DNA from: Quillaja saponaria
Lineage: Eukaryota > Streptophyta > Magnoliopsida > Fabales > Quillajaceae
Assembly (NCBI GenBank): GCA_029379385.1
Contig: CM055608.1
Span: forward strand, 17,296,350 to 17,360,349
Length of the DNA stretch: 64,000 nucleotides
Direction: 5' to 3'
Shown: one piece after another, positions 39,080-50,838 of the stretch
Layout: the number at the start of each line of letters is the position of its first letter
Numbering within the stretch: the stretch's first letter is position 1
Made by a program: the position numbers and the translations under genes
The notes under the pieces: generated by a model
What the model was told of the DNA's origin: nothing
What the model saw: only the letters and a program-made list of their open reading frames with translations
The model's database searches: none

Positions 39080-40204
39080 TGGATCCCATAAAGGCTTATG
39101 ATTTTATTAAAAACGAAGACTAACAGTGTGCATATAAAAAGGTTTGTGGGAGCGGAATAACATTCTTGATACTATATGTAGATGACATACTCCTCATAGG
39201 TAATGATGTACCTATGTTAGAATCAGTCAAACTTTGGTTATCCAAAAATTTTCCCATGAAAGATATAGGTGAAGCAATCTATATACTGGGTATAAGGATC
39301 TATAGAGATAAATCTAAAAGGTTGCTTGGATTATCATAATCCATGTACACTAATAAGATGCTTAAGGAATTTTACATGAATGGGTCAAAGAAATGGTTCT
39401 TGCCTATGTCACATGGTGCCCGTCTTTCTAAAAGTATGTCTCTTGAGTCAGAATTGGAAAAATAACTCACGAATGAAATACCATATGCTTCCTCAATTGG
39501 TCCAATCATGTATGCCATGTTATGTACACACCCTGACATATCATATACTTTTAGTGTTATAAGCAAATACCAGGTTTTTACAAGCAAAAAGCACTAGAAG
39601 ACAATTAAGAACATCCTCAATTATTTGAGAAAGACTAAGGATGCATTCTTAATAAATGGAGGAACCAAAGAACTGAAAGTTATAGGATATGCCGATGCAA
39701 GCTTTCAAACCGATAAGGATGATTGCAAATCTCAGTCCGAATTCTTATTTGCTCTTAAAGGAGGAGCCATTAGCTGGAAGAGTTCCTAGTAAGAAACAAC
39801 AATAGATTCTACAACCGAAGCTGAGTACATAGTTGCCTTCAAAGCAGCTAAGGTATAAAGGGTGGTAATAAATCATATAAAATTAATGGATTCATGGCAA
39901 AACCCCTCCATGATACATTTTTTTTTAATTACAAATTTTTAGTCGATAAAGGGATCTAATAACAATGGGGCTATTGCACAAGTAAAGGAATCAAGGTCCC
40001 ACCAAAAATCCAAACACCTACTAAGGCTGTATCACCTGATTAGAGAAATTGTTAATAGGATGGATATAAAGATAGAGCACATTCCTATTGATGAGAATGT
40101 GGTAGATCCGCTTATGATGCCTTGCCACAGGGGAGTCATGATCATCACTTTGATATGGAAGGACTTATATATCATAGTGATTGGCTCTAGGCCGGGTGGG
40201 AGAT
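39080..40204 (+). pseudogene. Copia C reverse transcriptase / RNase H fragment
   Basis: The frame begins within RT just before the catalytic YVDD (39175-39186), continues with FPMKDIGEAIYILGIRIYRD (about 39250), and reaches RNase H motifs and the end block HLIREIV (about 40032). Several stops and an insertion of about 50 bases (39900-39950) break it. A polypurine tract GGGTGGGAGA precedes the 3' LTR. The 5' part of the element is missing; the junction at 39080 is abrupt. Confidence 0.82.
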
Positions 40205-41943
40205 TGTTAGTATTAATATCCAAGAGGAATGATTGGTTGTAACAACACTTTATTTGTATTGAATGCTTGTAATAATGTTTATTAGGCTTTCTTTATAATT
40301 GTGTTTAAATGAGATTTAGTATAACCATATATTAAGTCCCTAGAATAAATACTATGTATGCATAATTATGATGTTAATCATAATTGTGAGATATGACTTA
40401 TAAAGTATTATTCTAAAAGTATTACTAGTCAATGAATGAATCATCAAGACTAAGGATATTGATGATTCTTCGAGTTTATCATTTGTTGCATCATTCTGTT
40501 ATAAAGAGAGTAATGATTTCATAAACTACAAGTATAGTGATGCTTAGACAAACATATAAGTACTTGTTAGTTGAACAAGTCATTGAATTAACCTAACATG
40601 AGAAACCATGTAGAGTTTTTACTCATGTGTTAATGGAAGTTTTCAGTGTTGGTGGTATAAGTGATCCTTTGACTTGAGATAATCTGATTATCTTATATGT
40701 GAATCTACTTTTTTTGATGTCATTCCTTTTATTCTGTAATAAGGAAAATACGTGGGTGATTATTAGACATATAGTGAAGCATATAAAGGTAGATGAATAA
40801 TAGACAAAGAATTCATCATCCTCAGTAAAGATAATAAATATCCCATGGCCTCTTGGGAGTATCTCTTGTTTCAAGAATCTTTGTAAAGTGGAAAATATTA
40901 AAAAAAAAGTGTCTTCTTGAATCTCTTTGAGGAACAAAACATAAACTTGGTTTTAAATACTATTGGATTTAGACAAGATAGAGTTGGCACTAGAATCCAT
41001 GCCTTATGTCTAACTCGGGTTATGTTTGATGAAAGGATTGAATTACATGGTAATCAAGCACTCAAAGGTTTGATCAATGATCATAACTTTGCTTGTACTT
41101 GGGTGGTCTTGATACATTGCTTGATGCCAATCATGATCTATAAATATAAGTTGGTTGGTTTGACAAAGCCAAAGTTAAAATAAAAGTGTTTTAATTTAAC
41201 CGTACTTGTTAGGAATTATCTAATTACATTTATGGCCAACGTACGAGAAAAAATAATAGACTACATGCTTTAATTGACTTAGGTTAAAAACCTAGAAGGA
41301 TTAGGAGTCTTAGAATTAATAGTTAAGTTCTAAGCGCTTAAGGATAAAAATATAATTGTTACCTATACATATATGACAAGATTTGTTTTCTTGAAATTCA
41401 AGAAAATGTCTAGTAGGAATCCTGATTGGATTTAGAATCCTACTTGGATTTAGGTCACTAGGAGTTTAAAGGCCCATTAGCAATCATAATAGGATTGTGA
41501 ATTACTTAAGCTTTGGCCTTAGGCCTTAGGTTTCAGGTTTAATCAAAACCTAAACAAGGAAGGATGATAATCCCTAAGCCTTAGTCGCCCCTATATATGT
41601 TAAAGCTAAGGGATTTCGGTGACTATGCAACTAAGACACTAGTTTGGGCTAAGCAAGAAGGAGTTCTTCACAATTTCTCCTCCCTTTATCTATGATCCTT
41701 ATTTTTGAAACAAATGAGTTTTTGCTTTAAGGACAATCTTTTATTGACGATTCAATCAAGTGGAAGCTCACACGTATCCTAAGGGTGAATCAATTCCTTT
41801 TACTCTTTTACGAAAAAGGTAAAAGTTATAAACGATCAATTGTATGAACTATTTCATTAGAGATTCATTTATTACACTTTGAATTTGATTAGGAGAATCA
41901 TTTTGATGATATATGGAGGAACTCCAAGCGTCCTTACTAAACA
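40205..41943 (+). mobile_element. Copia C 3' LTR (right end tentative)
   Basis: Starts TGTTAGTATTAATATCC directly after the polypurine tract. I place the end tentatively at TTACTAAACA (41943), which gives 1739 bp, the same length as the solo LTR family elsewhere in the window. The sequence itself is strongly diverged from that family. Confidence 0.5.
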
Positions 41944-42015
41944 ATCAAACTAGCTGTGTGAAGAAAGATTTAAGATGTTATTTTTAGTTTTCATTATATT
42001 TATAGTTAATTAAAT

Positions 42016-42152
42016 ACCTATATTCTTGGTTTGGAAATTTTTTAATTCCACTGAGTATGCATACTATGCATGACCCATAGATTTTTCAACATTGAGAAAT
42101 CTGGAGGTCATGCATCCTATGCATATGCATTTCCCAAACCAAGAACATAGGT
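42016..42152. repeat. 137-bp long inverted repeat (hairpin)
   Basis: The outer arms ACCTATATTCTTGGTTTGG (42016-42034) and CCAAACCAAGAACATAGGT (42134-42152) pair at 18 of 19 positions. Inner arms built on ATGCATACTATGCATGACC and GGTCATGCATCCTATGCAT also pair, and a third stem AGATTT/AAATCT closes a loop of about 11 bases. It lies between Copia C (+) and Copia D (-) and encodes nothing. It may be a small foldback element or hairpin RNA source. Confidence 0.85.
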
Positions 42153-42254
42153 ACATCATTACCTTTGAGGAGTTTAATTTACATATTATACCAAGAATGT
42201 TACTACGTTCCTACTAAATTTCTTGTACACACAGGGGTCATCTTCGTTTATAGT

Positions 42255-43735
42255 GAAACATAAGCCCTTATGGTTTCATCAAAACAAATGTTCCAACTTC
42301 TTGAAGCTTGCTTAAGTCCATAAATGGACTTTTGTAGCTTGCATACTTTATTGTGACGACTTTGGATTCAAAACCTTCAAGTTATGTCATATACACATCT
42401 TCCTTTAAATAACCATTAAGGAAAGTGGTTTTGACATCCATTTGCCATATCTCATAATCATGATATGCAGCTATTGCAAGTAAAATCCAAATTAACTTGA
42501 TAATGGTAACTAGCAAAAGGGTTTCATCAAAATCAATACCTTGTCTTTACTTCTAACCTTTTGCCACTAACCTTGCTTTGAAGGTTTGTTCATTGTCATC
42601 CACATCACTCTTTTTCATAAAGACCTATTTGCACCCAATAGGATTAACCCCTTCATGTAGATCAACTAAAGTCCATACTTTGTTGTCATACATGGAGTCT
42701 ATTTCAGATTTCATGGCATCTTGCCACTTTGAAGAATCAATGTCCTTAATGGCTTACTCATAACTAGTAGGCTCGTCATCCTCTACAAGAAGAATGTCTT
42801 TTTGATCATTTATCAAAATTTATACCTTATTAGAGGTTACTTATCCTAGTAGTCCTATGAAGCAGCTGTGTGTGTTGATTCTTTTCTTGTACCTCGAAAT
42901 CTTATAGTACAAGTTCAAGTTCCATTGTGTGATCATTCTTGATTTGGGTTTCTTGAATTTCTTCAAGTTCTACTTTACTCTCACTGTTTCTTTCAAGAAT
43001 AAACTCTTTTTCAGGAAAGACAGTGTTTCTCAAAATAAACACCTTTTGTTCCTGTGGGTGATAAAAGTAGTATCATCTTATTTCTTTAGGATAACCCATA
43101 AACAAACACTTATTACTTTTGGCTTCAAGATTATTAGTCTAAATTCTTTTGACATAAGCATGACAGCAGCAAATTCTCAAGTGTGAGATATTTGGTTTTT
43201 TGTTGTTCTATATCTCTTATGGAGTTCTTTCAATAGACTCTGATGGAATCCTATTTAAAAGCTAAGTTGTAGTAATTAAAGCATATTCCTTAAAGGAAGT
43301 TGAAGATCAGCATTACTTGTCATGGATCACACCATGTCTAATAAAGTGCTATTCCTCATTTCGTAAACACCATTGAGTTGTGGTGTACTAGGAGGAGTCC
43401 ATTTAGATACAATATCATTATCCTTTAAATAGTCTAAGTATTCTTACCAATTTATTTCTCTACTTTGCTCCTAACTTTTTGAACTTTTCAAAGGATCCAG
43501 ACTTGTATCTCATAAGATAACAAACCCATACCTAAACTTGTCATCAATAAAGGTTATGATGTAGGAATATTCACCTGTAGCATGTATAGATATTGGACCA
43601 CAAACATAAGAGTGTATGAGCTCTAGTAACTTAGTAGCACGTGACCTTTTACTTGTGAAAGGTTTCTTGGTCATCTTTCCGAATAGACATAATTCACATG
43701 TTCCATATGATTCATAATCAAATGGATCGAAGGTG
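42255..43735 (-). pseudogene. Copia D integrase to reverse transcriptase fragment (minus strand)
   Basis: Read on the minus strand from 43735: the pre-integrase segment with ESYGTCELCLFGKMTK, then integrase with CGPISIHATGEYSY and FIDDKFRYGF, a C-terminal integrase part (about 43080-43000), and RT beginning with YGLKQASRSWNI-like sequence down to about 42260. Stops and frameshifts are numerous. It is truncated at both ends, with no LTR attached. Confidence 0.78.
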
Positions 43736-46002
43736 ATTGTATGATTTGGTGGGATTTGAGGGATGTTTTGTGTTTATGATATATATTTTTTTGGCTAGAT
43801 CTACGAATCTGCATATTAACGATATCCATATTCCTATAACCTTATACAATGCGCGTTCATTTTGGCTTGACGATGGTAGATCAAGACTTGTAGAAGTCAG
43901 ATCTAGGGCACTGTGTAAATTAAAGTAAATATTAAAAATGGTTATGTATAAAAATGGTTGTACGTATATGTATAAGTGTTATTTTTTTAGAGCTGTGTGT
44001 TTGTATATTGGTATATGCAATTTATGGCCATTAGTGTTGATTATGTGTTAAATAAACCTCGCATGGTTCCCACTGATCTAGAATGCAAATACGCTGCATT
44101 TGACTGCCGTTTTTGGTATATTTACATTTATGGCCAATAATGTGTTTTAATAGATCCATTAGAAAATGAGTTGGTGGATTTGTGATGTTTCTGTGTGTTA
44201 TTTAGATAATATCATGATATAAATTAAAATAAAAAATAAAAACTTACCTGTCTTTAGGAGTGTGTAAAAGTAAACATTAAAATGATAAATATTATCTAAA
44301 TAGCATACAAGGTGTCATAATATAAATAAAATCTAAAATTAGAATACTAACCCTTGAAGCTTTCTTTTGTGCATCTAGTTTGGTTGTTTAACAAGAATAC
44401 TTGGAGCCTCCTTCTTAATTCCACAAAATGTTACTGCTAACCAAAAACACAAAATTCAATCAACGTATTAGCAAGCTATGCAATTGTCTTGCCTCTAATG
44501 ATATATTCCACACTATTAATTTAATTAAGAACCTTCTAAGAAAAGTTTCACAGACCTTTCTTAAATTTGAAGGAGATGAAGATGCAACCCTTAGGATACG
44601 TGCTAGCTCCCACTTGGTCGAATCTTTAATGGAGGAGGATGATCTTGATGCAAGCAAAACACTTTAGCTTTGGAGTGAGAACTCGGTTATGGTGACTTGT
44701 ATGAGCAAGAACTTTTCTTGCACTTAAATACCAAAGGGGGCCGAATTCTTGGTTTTTGTCAAGGAACTACATGTCATATCTTTTCCTACGATGCAGCTGA
44801 AACTTATCTGTATCTTGAGTTACGGATATGAAACCATTGTTTACTACCAATATTCAAATGTATCCATGGATACTTGTTGGTATCCTATTATATCCAAGGA
44901 TACAGTCATATACTTTCGATATTTCTGGACACCGTATCCTACAAACTTCAATTTTTTAATATTTTTTAAAGATTTTCTTAGTGTCAACAAAAGAAAGAAA
45001 AAAGCAATAATGGAGATTAATGTCAAGAATTAACAAAGAAATATTTGGTGATATGTAGTTTTTAATTCATAATACAAATAAATTTTATTTTAACTATTTT
45101 TCTTTATAGATGTTTGTTTTTAATATTTACTAAGAGTTCATATTTTTTATTTTTTAAAAAAAAATTGTAACTAATAAAATTTGTTATTTGTTATTTTTTA
45201 CATATTAATACGTAATTATGAGCAATTAAGTTATATAAACTAAATTATACAATTAGGTTTTATTAGTATAAAAACTAAAAGTTATAAAATAAATAAAAAT
45301 AATAAAAAACTGTTATATAGAATCTAGTCAAATGATAAGAAAATAAATTTAGTAAAATATAGGTATTATTTCTAAACTTTATTTGATTTATATAATATGT
45401 ATTGGTTGCATCATTTATATTTAATAAATGATTGAGATTAAATATGTAAAAAGAAAATATAAATTACATGAAGAGACAAATCAAATCTTTAAACTTGCAT
45501 AATTAATTATTATATGCATTACAAATCACTTATAAATAAATATTATATAATATTTTTACATATATTTATATGTTTATGGAATTGTACACCATTTCTATAA
45601 TGTTTCTGATATGCATATGATACACTCCGTTTCCAGACTGACCAATATTATATCAAGAAATGATATTTTGATCCTTGGTTTTTGTAACTTGGTCTTTAGG
45701 CAGAATTCTCTCATATTTATACTAAGGGTGGCCAATTGCCCTAGTGCCTTGTGTATTGTGTACTAGGGTTAGCTCTAATTAAATTCTAATACTAAGTAGA
45801 ATTCCAATTGAGCCCAAGATTCCTAATAGCCCAAACCCAATTAGGATTCTTATTAGGCACTTTCTTGACTTTAAAGAAAACAAGTCTTGTTATTTAATTT
45901 AATTAAATTCACTTATTTTAAATAAAGTATTTAAAATAAATGCATTTAATAAATTATCAAAATACTTTCACAAATTTGGAACTTAACAATTGAGTCCAAA
46001 TT
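43736..46002. other. AT-rich intergenic region
   Basis: No gene recognised. A stretch near 44865-44940 repeats GGATAC/GTATCC words (several in 80 bases). A 79-codon frame at 44428-44667 overlaps one on the other strand and matches nothing I know. Bases 45020-45560 are extremely AT-rich. Confidence 0.4.
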
Positions 46003-47994
46003 TGTAAGAAATCGGTATAAAATATGGTAATCAAATGCTCAGTGAAAATTTAAATTTTGATTCTTTTAACCATAAATCAATTTATGATTATATGAAAAAT
46101 TCTAGAACAAGTTTAACAATTAAACAAGTTAGAAATAAAATTGTGTACCACTGAGGTTTTCAATTCTTTCGTCATATTCTTGATTTGGCTTTCATTTCTT
46201 GTTGATTCATCAAGAGTACATCAACGACACAAGTGTCATATCTCTAAGTGTATCCACACAAATGAATCCAACCAAGGATTTTCATACTTGAAGGTGATAG
46301 GGGTTACCAAGAAATTTCTTTTGTGCTAGCACAAGCTGCTAAATCTCTCTTGTAATTCAAGAATTGTACTTAGCCTAAAATCCTTCTAAAGGTTTTATGC
46401 TCTCTGTATTGTACATACAACTATTCTCTCATTATTTTTTACTAGCTTGTTAAGTCTTATACATATACAGACTAGCTACCTCCCTATGTATTAGACAATT
46501 ATAACACATTAGAGATTCTTGCTAACATTATGATTTAATCATAAATAAACCTAATGCCTGACAAAATATAATAATTACATGACTACCCAAAACTCTCTTT
46601 AATTGAATATCGTGCTATTATATGTGACTCCTTAGGTTCAAACTATTGATGGCAGTAGTCATGTAATTTTTACATATTTATTATTGGACTCTGTCCAATT
46701 AAATTAGAACTCATTCTAATTATTTGAATACAAAATCTATTTAATTCACCCTTTAATTAATATTAATTAATTAGTCATCTATAGATAATTAATTAATTAT
46801 CAGGGTTTTCTATAAATTAAAATTGGTGCTTAGCAGCATATGATGACTACCCATAATAGTATGAATATGGCTATAAACGTTTTGAACCTTTCTGTTAACA
46901 GTTACTGTGCAATTCAATTCTTCTATCATGTAATATCTCACTTAAATCTATTTGGTATGGAAATAATGTTAAAACCTAAATTTAATTGTATGTGTCTAGA
47001 TCTTAAGATTTATACTTCATTGGAAAAATTAAAAACTCATTTTCTAACATCCACACTGCTATGGTAGACTTTAAGTTAAATCTTTTATAGACCACATGAG
47101 ACATTTTCTCTTTTCTACTAAGAGTGATAGATCCTTTATTGCATATTCACATACATCCATATGCAAGTAATTATACCTAATTACTATTTCTTAGGTAATA
47201 ATGTCAAACCCTAAATTGAATTATGTGTCTAGATCTTAAGATTATAATTTCATTGGGAAAATTAAAAACTCATTTTCTAATATCCACCCTGCTCTAGCCA
47301 TAGACTTTAAGTTAAATATTTTATAGACCACATAGGACATTCTCTTTTTTCTACTAAGAGTGATAGATTCTTTATTGCATATTCACATACTTCCATAAGC
47401 AAGTGATTATACCTAATTAATACTTTTTAGGTAACTCATTAATAGAATTGGAAATAACATTAAAGTATGATGATGTACATACAAGATAACCATGATGCCT
47501 CATGTCAAAGGATTATTTGCACTTGTAACATGAGAATCACCTATTGACATGTAGAGAAAATCCATATATATGTTCTCAATTGAGTCAGTTCAATGAACTT
47601 ATTCTCGAATGAGCACCTACATATCTGTCTTAGTGTCTTATACATGAGAGACTATGAGATCAATCACTTTCAACTTTTTAAACTAACTATATGTATACTA
47701 ATCTATTAGGATTCAATAACGTCTTACTTAATGATCATATGATTAGGAGCATATAAGAATTAAGCTTAAAAAAAATGCACCTCATTAGAATGATCATATC
47801 ATGATACTTATTTTCATTACTTAAATTCTTTGGGCTCATGATGATTAATTAATAACTCTTATGATATTGTTTTCCATTCATTCAATTCAATTAAATGAAT
47901 ATTAATATTTATTATTAATAATATAAATAAGATCGTAGACAAAATAATAAACCACGACATCATATGTTATTGGCTTTGGGGTACACTACTAACA
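46003..47994 (-). mobile_element. Copia B 3' LTR (minus orientation)
   Basis: Collinear with the solo LTRs at 8993 and 22863, with TG...CA ends (TGTAAGAAATC...CTACTAACA). It is longer, 1992 bp, because of an internal 235-bp tandem duplication (46962-47196 and 47197-47431). On the minus strand it is preceded by TTAGTGCAAGTAATAGATTA, the decayed counterpart of the TTAGTGCAAGTAGGAGATTG before the Copia A 3' LTR. It is therefore the 3' LTR of the pol remnant at 48000-49800. Confidence 0.85.
46962..47431. repeat. 235-bp tandem duplication inside the Copia B LTR
   Basis: Units 46962-47196 and 47197-47431 both run from AATAATGT(C/T)AAA to TTAGG. They are similar but carry many differences, so the duplication is old. 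The other two LTR copies have one unit. Confidence 0.85.
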
Positions 47995-49990
47995 ATAATC
48001 TATTACTTGCACTAAACACAATCAATCATGTATCCAATACTCATCTTCCTAAGATGTTGATTGAACTACTAGCTTTGCTTTAGTTAGTGCTTTTGCTAAA
48101 AATCTCTCTTTTTTTCTTAATCTTTGCAAAATCATATAAATATCTTTATATATTATTTCTCAAATCATACATGGAATTACAATTCCAAACATTTGAATCA
48201 CTTATAAGCTTGTAGTTCCAAGACTTGAGCTATCGCCCCATTGTCATCATAAAAGATGTTACTAGATGTTTTATTGGTATGAACTTCTCAAGTTCATTAA
48301 CAAGCTTGGTTGTCCATACATTGTAAGGAAATATAAAGATTTAGTATTGGAATTTACAATGGAGTCTTGGATACTATGATTCCAATTAACCATTTCAATG
48401 GTACACTCATATGCAGAATTTAGATTTCTTTATTATCCATATTAGATTCCAAATCTAATAGTTATAACTATTATTAAACCACTTTGTAACTGGTTTACAT
48501 TCCTACAACATTCTTAATGTGTATGTTATTATTGTATTTCAGCTGAAATACTTATAATACTCCCATTAGCCTTATTGTACAATCTTGATTTATCCACATT
48601 CTTATGTATATCAAACTCTTTTATATCTATAACGAATTGAATGAACCAACTTCGAAAAACTTGTTTCGATTCAAAAAATGAAACATTGAAGTTTCCACAC
48701 TACATTTCATTACCACTAGATGTAAAACCTAAAAGGTTGCTATATATTCTCTTTGTTTTGAAGTTTGCACACTATGTTTCGTTACCAATAGATGTAAAAC
48801 CTTTTGGTTGCCATAACATTCTCTTTGTTTTCCAATGAGGTATTTGGTTATGATATCCTTAGAGGCATCTCATGTCTCAAAGTTTTAATGTGTAACCCTT
48901 GCAAGTAAAATCCTTATAGACTATTAACGAAACAATATATCAAAGTCAATGATTGTCTTTGCTTATAATTGTTCACTACTAAAAGGTCTCCACCTTTTCA
49001 TCTTTACTTTATAGACCTATTTTTTTTTTTTTCACAACCATTAAGTACTATACTTTATTAAGATCAACCAATGTACAATACCTTTTGTTTGAGTAAATAA
49101 TGTCCATTAAGATTTATGGCACATAACCAATTCTTGAATAAAATATTAACTCTTTTTAGTTTGAAAGATTTTTATCATCTTTAAGGTTTACCTCAAGGTC
49201 ATTAACTATGAGAAATCTCATTTTCAATGTTCGCCTTTTGTATCTTTCAAGCCTACTAAGAGTTTGTGTATTTGAAGGTTACTTTACATATAATTTTTTA
49301 GTTTGATTTAGAGATTGTGACTCATGAACTTGTTTCAAGAATTTTATTCACACTACTAGTTCCAGATAAAATTTTCATTTTTCAAGAACAATAATATGTT
49401 TCAAAACAAACATTTTGTCTTGTTGTGAGATAAAATTAATATCCTAAATCTTTTTAGGATAATTCACAAAATAATATATCTCTAAGTCTTCTACACTAAG
49501 TCTCTTTACATAAGTTTACAAATCCTCAAATTTTAACAATTAAGATTAGGTTTTTCTCCTATGTTATATCGATTATTGAGTCTTATGTATAAACTTCAAT
49601 GAAACTATATAAGTAAACTAATTGTGGTTTTAGAAAGCAACTGAAAGATTATTATAACTTCTTAAAATCATATCATATCTAATATGTTAAGATATCTCTT
49701 TTAGGCACATCACTTATGGTGTTCTTTAAGAAAAATTAACTATATGAGAATCACATTCTCTTATGAGTTTATTAAGAATTGGTAGAATTAAGTAGTGCTC
49801 CTTGATCTTATCTAATAGCTTTAATACTTAATTGGTTTATATTTAACTTCAAATATGAATAATTTGAACATTTCAATATTTCATATTGGTACTTCAATAA
49901 GTATTCATTGCCTTAACATAGATGATTCTTTGATAGAGGTAATTAAGTATGGATAACCATCCTAATTATCAAATTCAAAAAGTTCTCGTT
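47995..49990 (-). pseudogene. Copia B pol remnant, heavily decayed (minus strand)
   Basis: Minus-strand pieces still align with Copia order: integrase pieces near 49800-49700 (FLINS-EN region), the integrase C-terminal segment with the equivalent of GYPKET...FYHPQEQKVFVS near 49480-49390, and RNase H pieces near 48320-48230 (DDNGAIAQV). Almost every segment has stops and frameshifts. With the LTR at 46003-47994 it forms one minus-strand element; no 5' LTR was found. Confidence 0.65.
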
Positions 49991-50838
49991 TTAGTTGTTC
50001 AATATCATAAGACATTACCATCTAGTTGTAAATTATAAAAACTAATTAGGCACTAATATTAAATAAACTCTTTATTCTTATAAATAGAAAATGAATCAAT
50101 TTCTAAAAGAAATATATATAATATTCTTTATTGGTACTTCAAATTAGTCATATAAATTTTTGTATGTCTCAATACTAATACTTAAATAGAAGATCTTACG
50201 ACCAATGTAGTAACATTTACCATATTTTGGGTTGTATTTTGTCCTTATACTATTTTAATTCTTGTTTGTTTTTTTTCACCTTTTGTAAACTTTTGGCAAA
50301 TATGAGAATTACATACGATATCAAATACCTTATATAAAAGTATAGTTAAATTATTAATCATACAACACAGAAAAATCTTGAGTAGCTCACATTTATGCAA
50401 TGAAATCATAATGCATCTATTGAGGTTGAAAACAAGTAGCAAGTCATGGTATTGCTATTTGGGAGTTATTTTCAGTGGGTTATGGTTTGAATGCCTTTTA
50501 AGAGATGATAGCTATTGCATGACATGTGGGTGACAAATTATTATCAATGATACAATGATTATTCTATCCATCATGAAAATTATTGACTAAATTAAAGTGG
50601 TGTCGGTCCATGAGAGCGCAGAGATGCATTCTTTAAATGCTTGTTCCATCAAGGGCAATATGGATTAGAAAGTCTGCCATAACCTTAGTTATTTTTGATT
50701 AAGGGACTTTGGAAGGGAAACATTGATAATGTTAGGTGTCAATCCTTATACATTTCAAAGGTAATTGAATTGAGGTGTATGACTAATAGGTCAAAGGGGA
50801 ATATAACATATGTGCATAAAATGATTGATGTTGTTTAT
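49991..50838. other. Unassigned sequence upstream of the hairpin-headed LTR
   Basis: Possibly the decayed 5' part of Copia B up to about 50450. Bases 50460-50830 have a more balanced composition but no recognised domain. Confidence 0.35.

Noticed and set aside
40917..41183. 88-codon frame in Copia C LTR
   Set aside because: It falls in non-coding LTR sequence downstream of the polypurine tract and shows no homology.
44428..44667. 79-codon frame
   Set aside because: A 65-codon frame overlaps it on the other strand and neither has a recognisable domain or splice partners.
50600..50830. Minus-strand ALDGT word suggesting a PIF/Harbinger DDE transposase
   Set aside because: Only five residues fit; the surrounding positions do not follow the family pattern and there are stops.
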